Notes: a model not told the origin generated them from the letters alone. DNA of 64,000 nucleotides from Bacillus tequilensis KCTC 13622 (GCF_000507145.1 NZ_AYTO01000028.1:62001-126000); one strand, 5' to 3'. Positions 26,642-37,965 are shown, counted from the stretch's first letter. Program-made: numbers and translations.

Positions 26642-28162
26642 CTATTTCGTCATTTCAAATACTTCTTCCCATCTTTCAAACAATCGGTCTTCACTATATT
26701 CTGTATCCATTACATTCTTCGCATTTTTTCCATATTGAATGGCTTTCTCAGGATTGTCGTATAAATAAATGATACTGTCAGCAAGCATTTCAATATGATC
26801 AGGTTCTACAAGCATTCCCGTTTCGTGTTCTTTTATGAGCTCTCTCGGGCTGTATTTGACATCAAAACTGATGACCGGGGTTGCGCACGAAAACGATTCA
26901 CAAATGGCAAGGCTGAATCCCTCGAATTTTGATGTTAATAATGTGGCAAGCGCCTGCTGATAAAATGGAGCCGGGTTTGCAATATACCCTTTTAAATGCA
27001 CATTATCCAGCTGGAGATCATCGATCAATTGCTGGTATTCCTCGTGGCCGGGGCCGCTGCCATAAATCTTAAGGACAATTTCAGGACGCGACTTTTTTAC
27101 GATTTCCATTGCTTTTATGACCTTATCGATCCCTTTTTCCTCATGATATCTGGCCACCATGACAAATTCGTTTTTCTTTTTTTCATACGTTTGTAATTTT
27201 TCAAGCCTTCTTGGCGCATGAGGAATCACAAAAATATTATTGGTCGACTCAAAATCACTCATGATATCTTCTTTTTGTTCATTCGTTAATACAATCAGCC
27301 CGTCATAATCTTTAATATGTTCCATTGCGTATTGATGATTTTTCCGAACTTTACTGCCTAATGTATAAGGATAATCTAAATGATTTGAGTGTACACAGTA
27401 ATATCGTTTAGCCAATCCTTCACGCATTTCATTTACTTTTGAAGCACTTCCGACTCCATCGCAGATGATAATAGGGTCTTTTTCTTTTTCACATAGCTTC
27501 TCAAGCCAATGTGTATGAAACTTGTGCTTGTTTTTGAAAAAGACAGCTTCCTTTTCATCTCGTTCAAACAGCATAACTCCCTGACTGGCTCCTGTATGAA
27601 AATGGTGCCATTCTGTTAAATAACAAAAACCGTCAGGGGCTGTGTAGTGAATTTGATTGACTTTTCCGCTTCTCGTATCAAAAAACACCGTTTTACTTAC
27701 ATAACCATCAGAAAAGAACTCCCGCTTTGTCATCTGCATATTTTCATTAAAATGATCTACATATAAAAGGTTATTCCAATCATCCCACTTTTTCTTTTTC
27801 ACATATAAACCATTCTTGAAGTATTCCGTTTCTAATTTTTCCTCATGATGATAAACAGCATATGGTTCTTCAAAGCGATTGCGATTTTGTTCATAATAAC
27901 TTTCTTGCGCATTCCCGACTTTTATATGCTTATGCTGATTTTGATAGTCATCATAAATGTTGAGGATATTTACATCAGCATGCAGTCTTCCGGCGTTCTT
28001 CAGCTTTTTCTCTATCTGATCATAGTTATCTTTATAATCAAGTGTAACCAAATCAATTTTATGGCCGCGCTCCGCAAATGTAAAAGATCTTGACATCATC
28101 GAGCTTGTTATGCCGCCTTTTTCAATGTCTATTTCATATATTAGTGAAAAGATCCTTCTCAT
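26642..28162 (-). CDS. TarM/TagE-like GT4 teichoic acid glycosyltransferase
   Basis: About 506 residues, similar to S. aureus TarM (alpha-GlcNAc on ribitol-phosphate) and to B. subtilis TagE. The N-terminal acceptor motif IDIEKGGITSSMMSRS matches TarM (VNKGGMTSS). Residues about 90-210 form the beta-rich DUF1975-type insertion (KKWDDWNNLLYVDHFNEN, DGFCYLTEWHHF). The GT-B donor domain has MVARYHEEKGIDKVI and the retaining-enzyme E-x7-E in FEGFSLAICESF. AAGGAG seven bases before ATG 28162 sets the start; the frame runs on to 28210 without a site. It follows the truncated paralogue at 28197-29564 by 34 bases. Inferred role: alpha-glycosylation of the ribitol polymer. Confidence 0.83.
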   Translation of the reverse strand: MRRIFSLIYEIDIEKGGITSSMMSRSFTFAERGHKIDLVTLDYKDNYDQIEKKLKNAGRLHADVNILNIYDDYQNQHKHIKVGNAQESYYEQNRNRFEEPYAVYHHEEKLETEYFKNGLYVKKKKWDDWNNLLYVDHFNENMQMTKREFFSDGYVSKTVFFDTRSGKVNQIHYTAPDGFCYLTEWHHFHTGASQGVMLFERDEKEAVFFKNKHKFHTHWLEKLCEKEKDPIIICDGVGSASKVNEMREGLAKRYYCVHSNHLDYPYTLGSKVRKNHQYAMEHIKDYDGLIVLTNEQKEDIMSDFESTNNIFVIPHAPRRLEKLQTYEKKKNEFVMVARYHEEKGIDKVIKAMEIVKKSRPEIVLKIYGSGPGHEEYQQLIDDLQLDNVHLKGYIANPAPFYQQALATLLTSKFEGFSLAICESFSCATPVISFDVKYSPRELIKEHETGMLVEPDHIEMLADSIIYLYDNPEKAIQYGKNAKNVMDTEYSEDRLFERWEEVFEMTK

Positions 28163-28196
28163 CTTCAAGCTCCTTCTTCTGGTAAAACGTTCTCTG

Positions 28197-29564
28197 TTAT
28201 TTCTTTGCAAGCAGCCGTTTCATTAATTTTCTTCGAAAGCCCTCAGCTGTATGAATATGCAAATGATTATTTTCTTCTGCTAAAGTTATTTGCCAGCCTG
28301 AAATACTTTGTTCTGATAAAGGTATTTCCTTTGGATCGGTTACTCGTATGCTCGATGCAAAGAAGCTATTATCCCACTCAGAACAGAGATACAATTCAAT
28401 CACGGACAGCTGATCTAATACAGAGTGAACACCGAGCGTACCGCTTATAATAAACCTCAAATCTTTCTCACAGCTTACATTTGCGTTAAACGTACTTTCA
28501 GTGCCGCTCTTTTTATTTTTTAATTTCCAATACATTTTATGACGGCCGGCAGAATGGGCCGGAATGACGCCTTTAAATTCAACCTTCGCAGACAAATATA
28601 AATCGGATTTTGATTGCCATTCTGCCTTTAACAGCTCAACATTCATATCTTTCAATTTATTATTAAAAGAGACTTGGCCGATTATTTTGTCCACAAATCG
28701 TTTGCGCGTAAATGGCTCTTCAGGGACATAATAAATATTTGTGCGAGGCCCCGTTTTTTCGACCGTGTCATGATATCTCTTCAAAGAAGGAACCACGAAA
28801 GCATCAAGATGGCCTATTTCTTTTTCAGGATAATCCAACTTCTCATTCGTCTCTATAAAGCCTAAGTACATAGAAGAATAATCAGCCGTAAGAGATTTCA
28901 GCATTGTATATATTTCCACTTCTGAAGTTAAAAATAAATATTCCGTCTCATTTATCAAGCGGCTCAGAAAATAACGGGAAAGTTCACTTTCTGAATACAG
29001 TACACTGGCTATATTGTCTTTTTCGTCAAAAATGACAATTTTTTCAGTTGTTCCATCATTCTTATACCATTTGGTCATATAACAGGTGCCATCTGCTCTT
29101 ACATAAAGATGCTGCTTCGGTTTGTTCGTCTCCAGATCCATGTACATTAAGCTGTGTACATAGCCGGATGAATCATATTCTTCCCTTTTAAATCTTTGCC
29201 TGTTTTCATTAAAGTAATCAATGACAGCGAGTTCTCCTGATGCTGTAAATCTTTGATATTTGATATAACGTCCATTATGGTAATAGCGGTAAATTGGCTT
29301 GTTCGGTTCTTGGATATATGTGAAGCCTTCTTGTTCAATCGGATGCTCGATCTTACCTTTCTGAGGTTCAGATCCTTTAAAGTAGCTGTACATATTGATA
29401 ACAGCAGCATCTTTAAAAGAAGAAGACCCGTTAGGCTCATGATTTAAAGTGACAATTTCCATTGGATAATCCCAATCGATAGTATTGATATTAAACTTTT
29501 TTGCAGCATGAAGTCCTGAACAAACATATGCTAATTTTGGGGCAGAAATCTTAATCGTCATCAT
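28197..29564 (-). CDS. TarM-derived protein lacking the catalytic donor domain
   Basis: A 455-residue protein, first in the operon. Residues about 80-200 resemble the DUF1975 region of its neighbour (HNGRYIKYQRF, DYFNENRQRFKREEY, DGTCYMTKWYKN). Residues about 205-300 resemble its first Rossmann half. The E-x7-E donor domain is absent, as is the GG-x-TSS acceptor loop. In their place is a beta-rich tail (about 310-440; HKMYWKLKNKKSG, DLRFIISG). It is therefore probably not an active glycosyltransferase. The arrangement recalls GtfA/GtfB pairs, in which a pseudo-enzyme partner presents the acceptor. The frame is long and clean, so it is not an obvious pseudogene. Function unknown; inferred accessory subunit of the TarM-like enzyme. 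Confidence 0.7.
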   Translation of the reverse strand: MMTIKISAPKLAYVCSGLHAAKKFNINTIDWDYPMEIVTLNHEPNGSSSFKDAAVINMYSYFKGSEPQKGKIEHPIEQEGFTYIQEPNKPIYRYYHNGRYIKYQRFTASGELAVIDYFNENRQRFKREEYDSSGYVHSLMYMDLETNKPKQHLYVRADGTCYMTKWYKNDGTTEKIVIFDEKDNIASVLYSESELSRYFLSRLINETEYLFLTSEVEIYTMLKSLTADYSSMYLGFIETNEKLDYPEKEIGHLDAFVVPSLKRYHDTVEKTGPRTNIYYVPEEPFTRKRFVDKIIGQVSFNNKLKDMNVELLKAEWQSKSDLYLSAKVEFKGVIPAHSAGRHKMYWKLKNKKSGTESTFNANVSCEKDLRFIISGTLGVHSVLDQLSVIELYLCSEWDNSFFASSIRVTDPKEIPLSEQSISGWQITLAEENNHLHIHTAEGFRRKLMKRLLAKK

Positions 29565-29615
29565 CTATTTATTACCTTTCGGATAAAATTCGTACAGTCA
29601 CATTTTCAGAACTAC

Positions 29616-29624
29616 ATTATATCA
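29616..29624 (-). promoter_or_regulatory. Extended -10 promoter of the glycosyltransferase-mnaA operon
   Basis: Minus strand TGATATAAT (29624-29616), identical to the element before the first TarS-like gene. No clear -35 is seen. It lies about 50 bases before the first gene of the operon. Confidence 0.5.
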
Positions 29625-29757
29625 TTTTTGCTGAGCTGGCTCTAGAGATGAAAAAGCTGTTGTATCTCTGGAATTTTCCGGATTACACAAGCTTTTTTTC
29701 TATCAATCGATGTCATTTTTTTGTATTTCTTTGTTCTCAAAGTCATTGAATTGACTC

Positions 29758-29786
29758 TTGTTTAATAATGGTTTTTCTTATATGAT
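29758..29786 (+). promoter_or_regulatory. Sigma-A promoter of gtaB
   Basis: TTGTTT (29758-29763), 17-base spacer, TATGAT (29781-29786). Confidence 0.5.
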
Positions 29787-29793
29787 TAGATGT

Positions 29794-29818
29794 GTTTAAC
29801 AGAAAGAAAAAAGGGTAT
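29794..29818 (+). promoter_or_regulatory. Sigma-B promoter of gtaB
   Basis: GTTTAA at 29794-29799, 13-base spacer, GGGTAT at 29813-29818. This is a consensus general-stress promoter, as known for gtaB in strain 168. Confidence 0.85.
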
Positions 29819-29905
29819 TGATGAGAAAAGAAACTTACACATTTAAATACTCAGCATTCAACAAAGCTGAACCCTAAATCTGTTCTTAAGGAAGGTGCTT
29901 TGAAA

Positions 29906-30784
29906 TTGAAAAAAGTACGTAAAGCCATAATTCCAGCAGCAGGTCTCGGAACGAGATTCTTGCCGGCTACGAAAGCAATGCCGAAAGAAATGCTTCCTAT
30001 TGTTGATAAGCCAACCATTCAATACATAATTGAAGAAGCTGTTGAAGCCGGTATTGAGGATATCATTATCGTAACAGGAAAAAGCAAGCGCGCGATTGAG
30101 GATCATTTTGATTACTCTCCTGAGCTCGAAAGAAACTTAGAAGAAAAAGGAAAAACTGAACTTCTTGAAAAAGTGAAAAAAGCTTCTAATCTGGCTGACA
30201 TTCACTACATTCGTCAAAAAGAGCCTAAAGGACTCGGACATGCTGTCTGGTGCGCGCGCAACTTTATCGGCGATGAGCCGTTCGCTGTTCTGCTTGGAGA
30301 CGATATTGTTCAGGCTGAAACACCAGGGCTGCGCCAATTAATGGATGAATACGAAAAAACACTTTCTTCTATTATCGGTGTTCAGCAAGTGCCTGAAGAA
30401 GAAACACACCGCTATGGCATTATCGACCCGCTGACAAGTGAAGGCCGCCGTTATCAGGTGAAAAACTTCGTTGAGAAGCCGGCTAAAGGCACTGCACCTT
30501 CTAACCTTGCCATCTTAGGACGCTACGTATTCACGCCTGAGATCTTCATGTACTTAGAAGAGCAGCAAGTTGGCGCAGGCGGAGAAATTCAGCTGACAGA
30601 CGCTATTCAAAAGCTGAATGAAATCCAAAGAGTGTTCGCTTACGATTTTGAAGGCAAGCGCTATGATGTTGGTGAAAAGCTTGGCTTTATCACAACAACT
30701 CTCGAGTTTGCGATGCAGGATAAAGACCTTCGCGATCAGCTCGTTCCATTTATAGAACGTTTGCTAAACAAAGAAGAAATCTAA
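29906..30784 (+). CDS. gtaB: GtaB, UTP-glucose-1-phosphate uridylyltransferase
   Basis: A 292-residue GalU-type pyrophosphorylase that makes UDP-glucose for WTA glucosylation, glycolipid anchors and, through TuaD, teichuronic acid. It has the nucleotide-binding [43 protein letters not shown] and VEKP motifs. Two TTG codons are possible. GAAGGTG is only 2 bases from TTG 29900 but 8 bases from TTG 29906, so the latter is chosen. It has both a sigma-A and a sigma-B promoter. It is divergent from the glycosyltransferase operon and convergent with tagH. Confidence 0.97.
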   Translation: MKKVRKAIIPAAGLGTRFLPATKAMPKEMLPIVDKPTIQYIIEEAVEAGIEDIIIVTGKSKRAIEDHFDYSPELERNLEEKGKTELLEKVKKASNLADIHYIRQKEPKGLGHAVWCARNFIGDEPFAVLLGDDIVQAETPGLRQLMDEYEKTLSSIIGVQQVPEEETHRYGIIDPLTSEGRRYQVKNFVEKPAKGTAPSNLAILGRYVFTPEIFMYLEEQQVGAGGEIQLTDAIQKLNEIQRVFAYDFEGKRYDVGEKLGFITTTLEFAMQDKDLRDQLVPFIERLLNKEEI

Positions 30785-30786
30785 AC

Positions 30787-30822
30787 AAAAAGGCTATTGG
30801 ACATTCGTCCAATAGCCTTTTT
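30787..30822. terminator. Bidirectional terminator between gtaB and tagH
   Basis: Perfect stem AGGCTATTGGAC (30791-30802) with GTCCAATAGCCT (30807-30818), loop ATTC, A run before and T run after. Confidence 0.92.
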
Positions 30823-32418
<1,596 letters not shown>

Positions 32419-32425
32419 TTACGTA

Positions 32426-33253
32426 TTAAAGAAAGTCAACAAACTTGTCTCTGAATTTCATATGCAGGATAGAACCTACTAACAATAAAAGGAATGTGAA
32501 CAGCCAGAAATACAGCGTGTATTTCATGTCTTGGAAAAACCATTTTCCGTCTAAAAAGCTGTTCCGGAATCCTTCTATCAGGTAAAAAATCGGATTCAGC
32601 TTAAGCACAGGCAGAAGATTCGGGTGGTTTTTCCCGAGCTGCTCTGAGATATTCCAAAAAATCGGAAGCAAGAAGAACAATAATCTGGTTACAGCCTGCA
32701 GCAGAAATTGATAATCTCTGACAAGCACACTGATTGTAGAGTTAAACAAACTAAATGAAAACATAAATACAATCATGCAGATTAAATAGTAAATATATTG
32801 TATCCAATGCAAGCTAGGGTAAACTCCGCTTGCTAAAAGGACAATGACATAGACACCCATCATTACAAAATAACTAAATAAATTTGAAGCAATCACGACA
32901 GAAGGCAGTGAGCTGATCGGAAAGTTCATTTTGGCAACCATATTGATCCGCTTAAACACACTGTTTGATCCATCAAGAATCGTCGGGCTGATAAAAAACC
33001 ACGGAATCAACCCAGCCAGCATCCAAACAATAAAAGGCACTTCTCCGATACCTGTTATGACCGGCTTGCTGTTGCGAATCCCCATACCAAATACAAACCA
33101 GTACGCCAGCATTTGAATGAGAGGATTTAAAAACTGCCATAATACACCAAGATAATTCATCTGATACTGAGACTTTGTCTCATACGAAGCCAAGCGCAAA
33201 ATTAAAGGAAACGATGTCACTTGCTCTTTTACGATTCTTACTAATGCATTCAT
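32426..33253 (-). CDS. tagG: TagG (TarG), permease of the teichoic acid ABC exporter
   Basis: A 275-residue ABC-2 type permease with six membrane segments. The family motif near the N-terminus is [25 protein letters not shown]. It forms the WTA flippase with TagH. It is the first gene of tagGH. The 215 bases upstream (33254-33468) hold no gene. They contain the promoter area and the terminator of the convergent-direction block upstream (33424-33457). Confidence 0.95.
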   Translation of the reverse strand: MNALVRIVKEQVTSFPLILRLASYETKSQYQMNYLGVLWQFLNPLIQMLAYWFVFGMGIRNSKPVITGIGEVPFIVWMLAGLIPWFFISPTILDGSNSVFKRINMVAKMNFPISSLPSVVIASNLFSYFVMMGVYVIVLLASGVYPSLHWIQYIYYLICMIVFMFSFSLFNSTISVLVRDYQFLLQAVTRLLFFLLPIFWNISEQLGKNHPNLLPVLKLNPIFYLIEGFRNSFLDGKWFFQDMKYTLYFWLFTFLLLLVGSILHMKFRDKFVDFL

Positions 33254-33423
33254 TGTTTATCTTCCTTAGACTTAAATGATTTTTTGGATCTTTCGGTTAA
33301 AGAAATTTGAAAGCACCGGTGAATATTGTAACAGATAATAGAGTTTTTTTCACATCATAGCAGGTTTAAGGTCAGTGAAAAAACTCACACCCCATTTTTT
33401 ACTAAAAAATAGATATAGTAAAC

Positions 33424-33457
33424 AAAAAAGTATTTCGAGATACTTGTCTCGAAATAC
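33424..33457 (-). terminator. Terminator after the GT4 gene of the AT-rich block
   Basis: Eleven-base perfect stem GTATTTCGAGA (33430-33440) / TCTCGAAATAC (33447-33457), followed on the minus strand by CTTTTTT. Confidence 0.88.
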
Positions 33458-33468
33458 CAATTAAAGCA

Positions 33469-34683
33469 CTATTGGACCTTTATTTGAGAATAAACCTTTT
33501 TTAAGTGAGTTTTGTTTTTTTTGAATTCTTGCTCATTCAAAAGATTTTCCCACTTCGCTCCTACTACTTCAAATGAGTATCTTTTTACATTTTCCTTCGC
33601 ATTCCTGCCCATTGTTTTCCTCAAACTATCTTCTTTTATTATAGTGGTTAAAGATTCTGCTAGCTTATCTACATCATTTCTTTCAACTAATACCCCATCT
33701 TCACCATCTTTGATAATTTCAGCAGGACCAATACAAGAATAACTAACACAAGGAACCCCTACGGACATAGCTTCAATGATAACCATTCCGAATGATTCAT
33801 TTCTTGAGCTCAATGCGTATATTGAGGAATTGGCCATCTCATTAATAATGTTATCTGTTTTTGGCATTAAGAAAACATTATTATACAACTTCTTATCGAA
33901 TATCATTTGACGCAATGAATCTTTCTCCACGCCATCACCAAAAATCTTCAATTTCCATTCCGGATATTGTTGGGCGACTTTTTCGAATGCTTCAATCAAT
34001 AGGTCAAACCCTTTTTCATGAACAAATCTCCCAGCAGCGATTACTGTTTTTTCTTCTAGGTTTGAGCTCTCCTTTGGCATGTGTGTGGCATTCTCAATTT
34101 TATATATATCTGTAGAATTATTATTTAGAAGCTGTTGATAATCATTAATTTCTGCATCAGTTAAGCAAGTCAGTGCATCAAGCTTTTTATAATACTTTAG
34201 GATTTTCGATTGAATTGACTTTTCATATCCGCCAAAATACTTATGCTCTTGGCCAATTTTAATGACATTACGATTAACAAATTTAGCAGATAAGAAATTA
34301 AAAGATGGAATGGTCGTTATAAGTACACCCTGATTAATTTCTGAAAGTTTTTTTAGAATTTTAAGGTCTACAAATAAATTAAACATATGATATAGATCTT
34401 CATTCTTATCAATAAACACACTTGGTATCTTCATTAAAATTCTTTTAATGATTTTCTTATATAAAGGTGTATTCTTACCAAAGAGCTTTCCTCTTCTTGC
34501 GTCAAATATTGGTTTCAGTTTAACCCTCTTGTCTATATCAAACATAGGTTTACCCCTTGTTCTTCTAACACTTATAATTTCAACGTCATAGTTTTGAGCA
34601 GCCAAATAATTAGCTGTGTTAGCAACAGTTCTCACTGTTCCACCCATACCATAGATATTGTAAACCAAAAAAGTAATTTTCAC
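33469..34683 (-). CDS. GT4 family glycosyltransferase in AT-rich teichoic acid block
   Basis: A 404-residue GT-B enzyme. Its N-terminal VYNIYGMGGTVRTVANTANYL is the acceptor-loop type seen in GT4 enzymes. Donor-domain motifs are VIAAGRFVHEKGFD, the retaining E-x7-E in NESFGMVIIEAMSVG, and GEDGVLV. There is no membrane segment. It starts at GTG with a strong GGAAGGAGG overlapping the end of the preceding gene, so it is co-translated with the 1074-residue protein. I do not recognise it as a named tar/tag gene. Inferred role: glycosylation of a glycerol- or ribitol-phosphate polymer. The DNA is much richer in A+T than the tua or gerB regions, which suggests transfer. Confidence 0.75.
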   Translation of the reverse strand: MKITFLVYNIYGMGGTVRTVANTANYLAAQNYDVEIISVRRTRGKPMFDIDKRVKLKPIFDARRGKLFGKNTPLYKKIIKRILMKIPSVFIDKNEDLYHMFNLFVDLKILKKLSEINQGVLITTIPSFNFLSAKFVNRNVIKIGQEHKYFGGYEKSIQSKILKYYKKLDALTCLTDAEINDYQQLLNNNSTDIYKIENATHMPKESSNLEEKTVIAAGRFVHEKGFDLLIEAFEKVAQQYPEWKLKIFGDGVEKDSLRQMIFDKKLYNNVFLMPKTDNIINEMANSSIYALSSRNESFGMVIIEAMSVGVPCVSYSCIGPAEIIKDGEDGVLVERNDVDKLAESLTTIIKEDSLRKTMGRNAKENVKRYSFEVVGAKWENLLNEQEFKKNKTHLKKVYSQIKVQ

Positions 34684-34699
34684 TAAATTGTCCTCCTTC

Positions 34700-37600
34700 C
34701 TATTTAAGTATTTTTATTTGGTTATAAATACGTTCTGAATTTTTTTTATCCTGATACTTATAAAATTTCTTTGACTTCACTGTATATTTTTTCTCATACT
34801 TGAAATCATTTTCAATTTGTTTTTGAACGATTTCCAATAAGCTTTCATCGGTATAAGCTGTTTGACCAAATAAATCTGTTTTTAAATTGACATAAGATCC
34901 TCTGTAATGTAAATAGTCTGGTAAATCAAATTGATAAAAGACTACAGGCTTTTCCAGATAATTAAAGTCGAACGCTACGCTTGAATAATCTGTTATCATT
35001 AAAGAACTTTCACTGACGAGACTTTTAACGCTCTCTTCTCCAACCTTTACTAATTTTATGTTTTCATGAAGATCTTTAAAAAAGTTACTATATTTTTTTT
35101 GCAGTTCTATATGCATGAAGAACTTTAATATAATATTGTTATCTTCTAAAAGTTTGTGCAGTTTCTCATTATTTAAAAATCCACTGTATTTAAGATAAAA
35201 TTTTGAATTTGCAAAGTCATCAATCCACTCTCTCCAAGTAGGAATAAGGAGTATTTGTTTGGATTTCATTTTTTTACTGTTGTCAATCAATGTATCAAAT
35301 CTCGATAACCCTGTAACCATTACTTGATCTTTTTTAAAATTCATTTCATTCACTAGAATGTGCTTTTCGTGATCAGATGAAACGACAAACTTTTTAATTT
35401 TACTATTATATGACTTTCTATTAAAACTCAATTTTTTCATTGCAATGATGCCATGCTGTAAATAGATGATTTCTTTCGGATTTTCACTCATTTTATTATG
35501 AATGACACTAGGGATAACATCTCTAATACCATGACTTACAATTAAATATTCACTTATGTGATAAAATACGAGATGTTTAAAACTGTCATAAGTTATAATG
35601 TTTTTCGGATATTTTGAAATGTTCTCAGGGTTTTTGTTATCTACCTTGCTTACATAATAGTATTTTTCGTCTTTTTTATTTCGAACACAGTATTCAAAAA
35701 ATGCAAACCCATTATCCTGTGCTACTTCTCCTAAATTCTCTCCAACAAACCACACTGGTTTATTAACAAATGGCTTTAAAACTTTTGCAACAAGTCCCGC
35801 AAATATAAACCTTATCTTTTCCGATTTCTTCTCATTGGCCTTTATGTCTCTCATTTCTAACTTTAAAAGAGAATTTCTTTTATCAATAAAAACAGATAAA
35901 AAGAGGGACTTATGCATTTTAATTGCACCAGATTTAAATGTTGACTTACTATTTATTAGTTTCAAATCTTTTATTTTTATTGATGACTCAAGATACTTAT
36001 CATTAATTAATAAACATAGACCAACATCGTATTGCATTAGTTTTTCCAAGCCATAACTCTCAGCTTCATTTGCCTTTAATAAAAACACAATTTCTTTATA
36101 GTCTTTCTGCTCCAGTTCTAATGCAGGTTTTAGTAAAATTGAACTACTATTCTTATCTCTTAACTTCAAATAAATTTTATTGTAATTCAAATTATCTTTT
36201 TCAATGGCTAAGCGAATTTCTATTTCTTTATTTTTGCTGATTATACCTATGCATTCAGCATTAATATAAGAAGAAAAAACAAAAGATAATTCATTTAACT
36301 TATTAAACTTAGGCTGTATTGAGAATGGTTTAATACCTTTAATTATAAACGCCGGATAAACATGAGATTGTGATTTATCTAAAATATTGTCCAAGTTCGA
36401 CTTCAGTTTTACAACATATTCTTGACCCTTTATAAGAATAGAGATATAAAAATCAAATATGAAATGATTCATTGCATCTATATCTGCTTTATTTATTTTA
36501 AACCTGCTCTCAAATCGCCAAGAAGAATTTTTTCTCTTTTCAAGGTTATTATTAAAATAAATTTTTTGCTCATTCTCATTTGCTAAAAAAATATTCTTAA
36601 TTTCAAAATCCGTATCTAAAATCTCCATAGAACCTTTAACTATTACATCATCACCATCATGATGTATATAAGATATATCTCCATAAATCGCTGAATCTTT
36701 TATTAAAACTGCTAAATTGTTATCTAGAGTAGCATACATACGTGCTCTTTTAATGCTTCCTTTAGAATTGTAAATGGTTTTAGGCAGACTAATAAATTTA
36801 CCTACGGATTTATCATTTGCTGAATCAAATGATAATCTTTGACTAACTATTAATCCGTTTGTATCAAAATCTAGATAGACATCCCATATTCCATCCGTCT
36901 CAAAAAAGCTTTGTCTTAAAAGAGGAACACTTACTTGTAAAAATCCATTATCATGATCATTTTCCTGCAAATAAACCATGTACTTATCTTCAGTTTTTCT
37001 ATTGATAAAAACTAATTTTTTTATAAAAATCTGCTCATCCTCATTTGGAATGACCTCACATTTTATATGAAAATTATTATTATCGATGCTTAAATGATGA
37101 ATTTTAGTTTGAATTAACTGTTCATTAAATTTTGAAATGCTAATTAGCAATTCTTCATTTTGATTTTGAGCAACATTATGAACAAAGAGTTCGCCATTTT
37201 CAGTAAAAAACTCTTCGGTTTGTAAAGCAGCATTAATATCAGTTTTCATTTTAACTGTAAACTGCTCTTTACCTACCTTAACTTCGGTATGAAAATACCA
37301 GTTACCTTGATATAAAGGATAATCTTTCATTGCTAAGGATATTTCAAAAGTTGAGTTTTCTAAAAGCACAAAAGATTTCTTCGGTATTATAAATTGTTCC
37401 TTAGTTACTTCGTTTTCTAAGTAACAATTTATAAATGTGACCGAGTTATTTAAAAAGAAAAACGAATGAGATCCAAAAAAGGTAGTGAAATTTGATGACA
37501 TTTGGACATTTTCAACAACAAAAGCCAATTCGGATAGGCTTGTTTTATTTATGATTAAATTACCATTCTCTTGAGGAACAAACTCTAGAACAGATCCGTC

Positions 37601-37924
37601 AATAACCAGTTTAAATGTATCATTTAAATGGTTTAGGATATCAATAAAAACTTCATCACTATCTAAAATAAGCTTGAGTTTTAAAAATGTTTGATCCGAA
37701 CAAGACTTAAGTTCATTTAACGGGATAACAACTTTCATGATGCCTTCATCGCTAAGTAAAGAGATATTAGATAAAATATCTATATGCCCATTAAAAGTTG
37801 CAAGACCAACATTCTTTATTCTACTAAAAAAGTGATCATAAAAATCCTTTTTTTTACACATAAGATCCAATATGATATTTTCATTTTTAACTTCCATATT
37901 TATTAAATATATGCCGTAGTCCAT
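34700..37924 (-). CDS. Giant (about 1074 residues) CDP-glycerol glycerophosphotransferase-like protein
   Basis: The start is ATG 37924 behind AAAGGCGAGG; the frame runs on to 38023 without a site. The C-terminal about 380 residues form a TagF/TarF-type Glyphos_transf domain. It has a WFVGENLGEVAQDNG start, LQHGI in place of the usual WHGTP, SRFDTLID, LLIPTWREW and SSLMITDYSSVAFDF. The N-terminal 690 residues are beta-rich with no recognisable glycosyltransferase domain. They include a GIWDVYLDFDTNGLIVSQRL module like that in the TarS-like proteins of this window. Inferred: a polymerase or transferase that adds glycerol- or ribitol-phosphate, with large carbohydrate- or polymer-binding N-terminal repeats. 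It lies between tarF and a GT4 gene. The A+T content is very high (one counted 60-base stretch at 36241 has 13 G+C). I cannot name it. Confidence 0.7.
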   Translation of the reverse strand: MDYGIYLINMEVKNENIILDLMCKKKDFYDHFFSRIKNVGLATFNGHIDILSNISLLSDEGIMKVVIPLNELKSCSDQTFLKLKLILDSDEVFIDILNHLNDTFKLVIDGSVLEFVPQENGNLIINKTSLSELAFVVENVQMSSNFTTFFGSHSFFFLNNSVTFINCYLENEVTKEQFIIPKKSFVLLENSTFEISLAMKDYPLYQGNWYFHTEVKVGKEQFTVKMKTDINAALQTEEFFTENGELFVHNVAQNQNEELLISISKFNEQLIQTKIHHLSIDNNNFHIKCEVIPNEDEQIFIKKLVFINRKTEDKYMVYLQENDHDNGFLQVSVPLLRQSFFETDGIWDVYLDFDTNGLIVSQRLSFDSANDKSVGKFISLPKTIYNSKGSIKRARMYATLDNNLAVLIKDSAIYGDISYIHHDGDDVIVKGSMEILDTDFEIKNIFLANENEQKIYFNNNLEKRKNSSWRFESRFKINKADIDAMNHFIFDFYISILIKGQEYVVKLKSNLDNILDKSQSHVYPAFIIKGIKPFSIQPKFNKLNELSFVFSSYINAECIGIISKNKEIEIRLAIEKDNLNYNKIYLKLRDKNSSSILLKPALELEQKDYKEIVFLLKANEAESYGLEKLMQYDVGLCLLINDKYLESSIKIKDLKLINSKSTFKSGAIKMHKSLFLSVFIDKRNSLLKLEMRDIKANEKKSEKIRFIFAGLVAKVLKPFVNKPVWFVGENLGEVAQDNGFAFFEYCVRNKKDEKYYYVSKVDNKNPENISKYPKNIITYDSFKHLVFYHISEYLIVSHGIRDVIPSVIHNKMSENPKEIIYLQHGIIAMKKLSFNRKSYNSKIKKFVVSSDHEKHILVNEMNFKKDQVMVTGLSRFDTLIDNSKKMKSKQILLIPTWREWIDDFANSKFYLKYSGFLNNEKLHKLLEDNNIILKFFMHIELQKKYSNFFKDLHENIKLVKVGEESVKSLVSESSLMITDYSSVAFDFNYLEKPVVFYQFDLPDYLHYRGSYVNLKTDLFGQTAYTDESLLEIVQKQIENDFKYEKKYTVKSKKFYKYQDKKNSERIYNQIKILK

Positions 37925-37965
37925 TAAGCCTCGCCTTTCTCTGCTTGCTTTTAAATGAATTTCTT

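Noticed and set aside
28163..28210. Apparent 14-base overlap of the TarM-like gene with the preceding gene using the longest open frame
   Set aside because: The AAGGAG-spaced ATG at 28162 removes the overlap, and the upstream residues do not match TarM.
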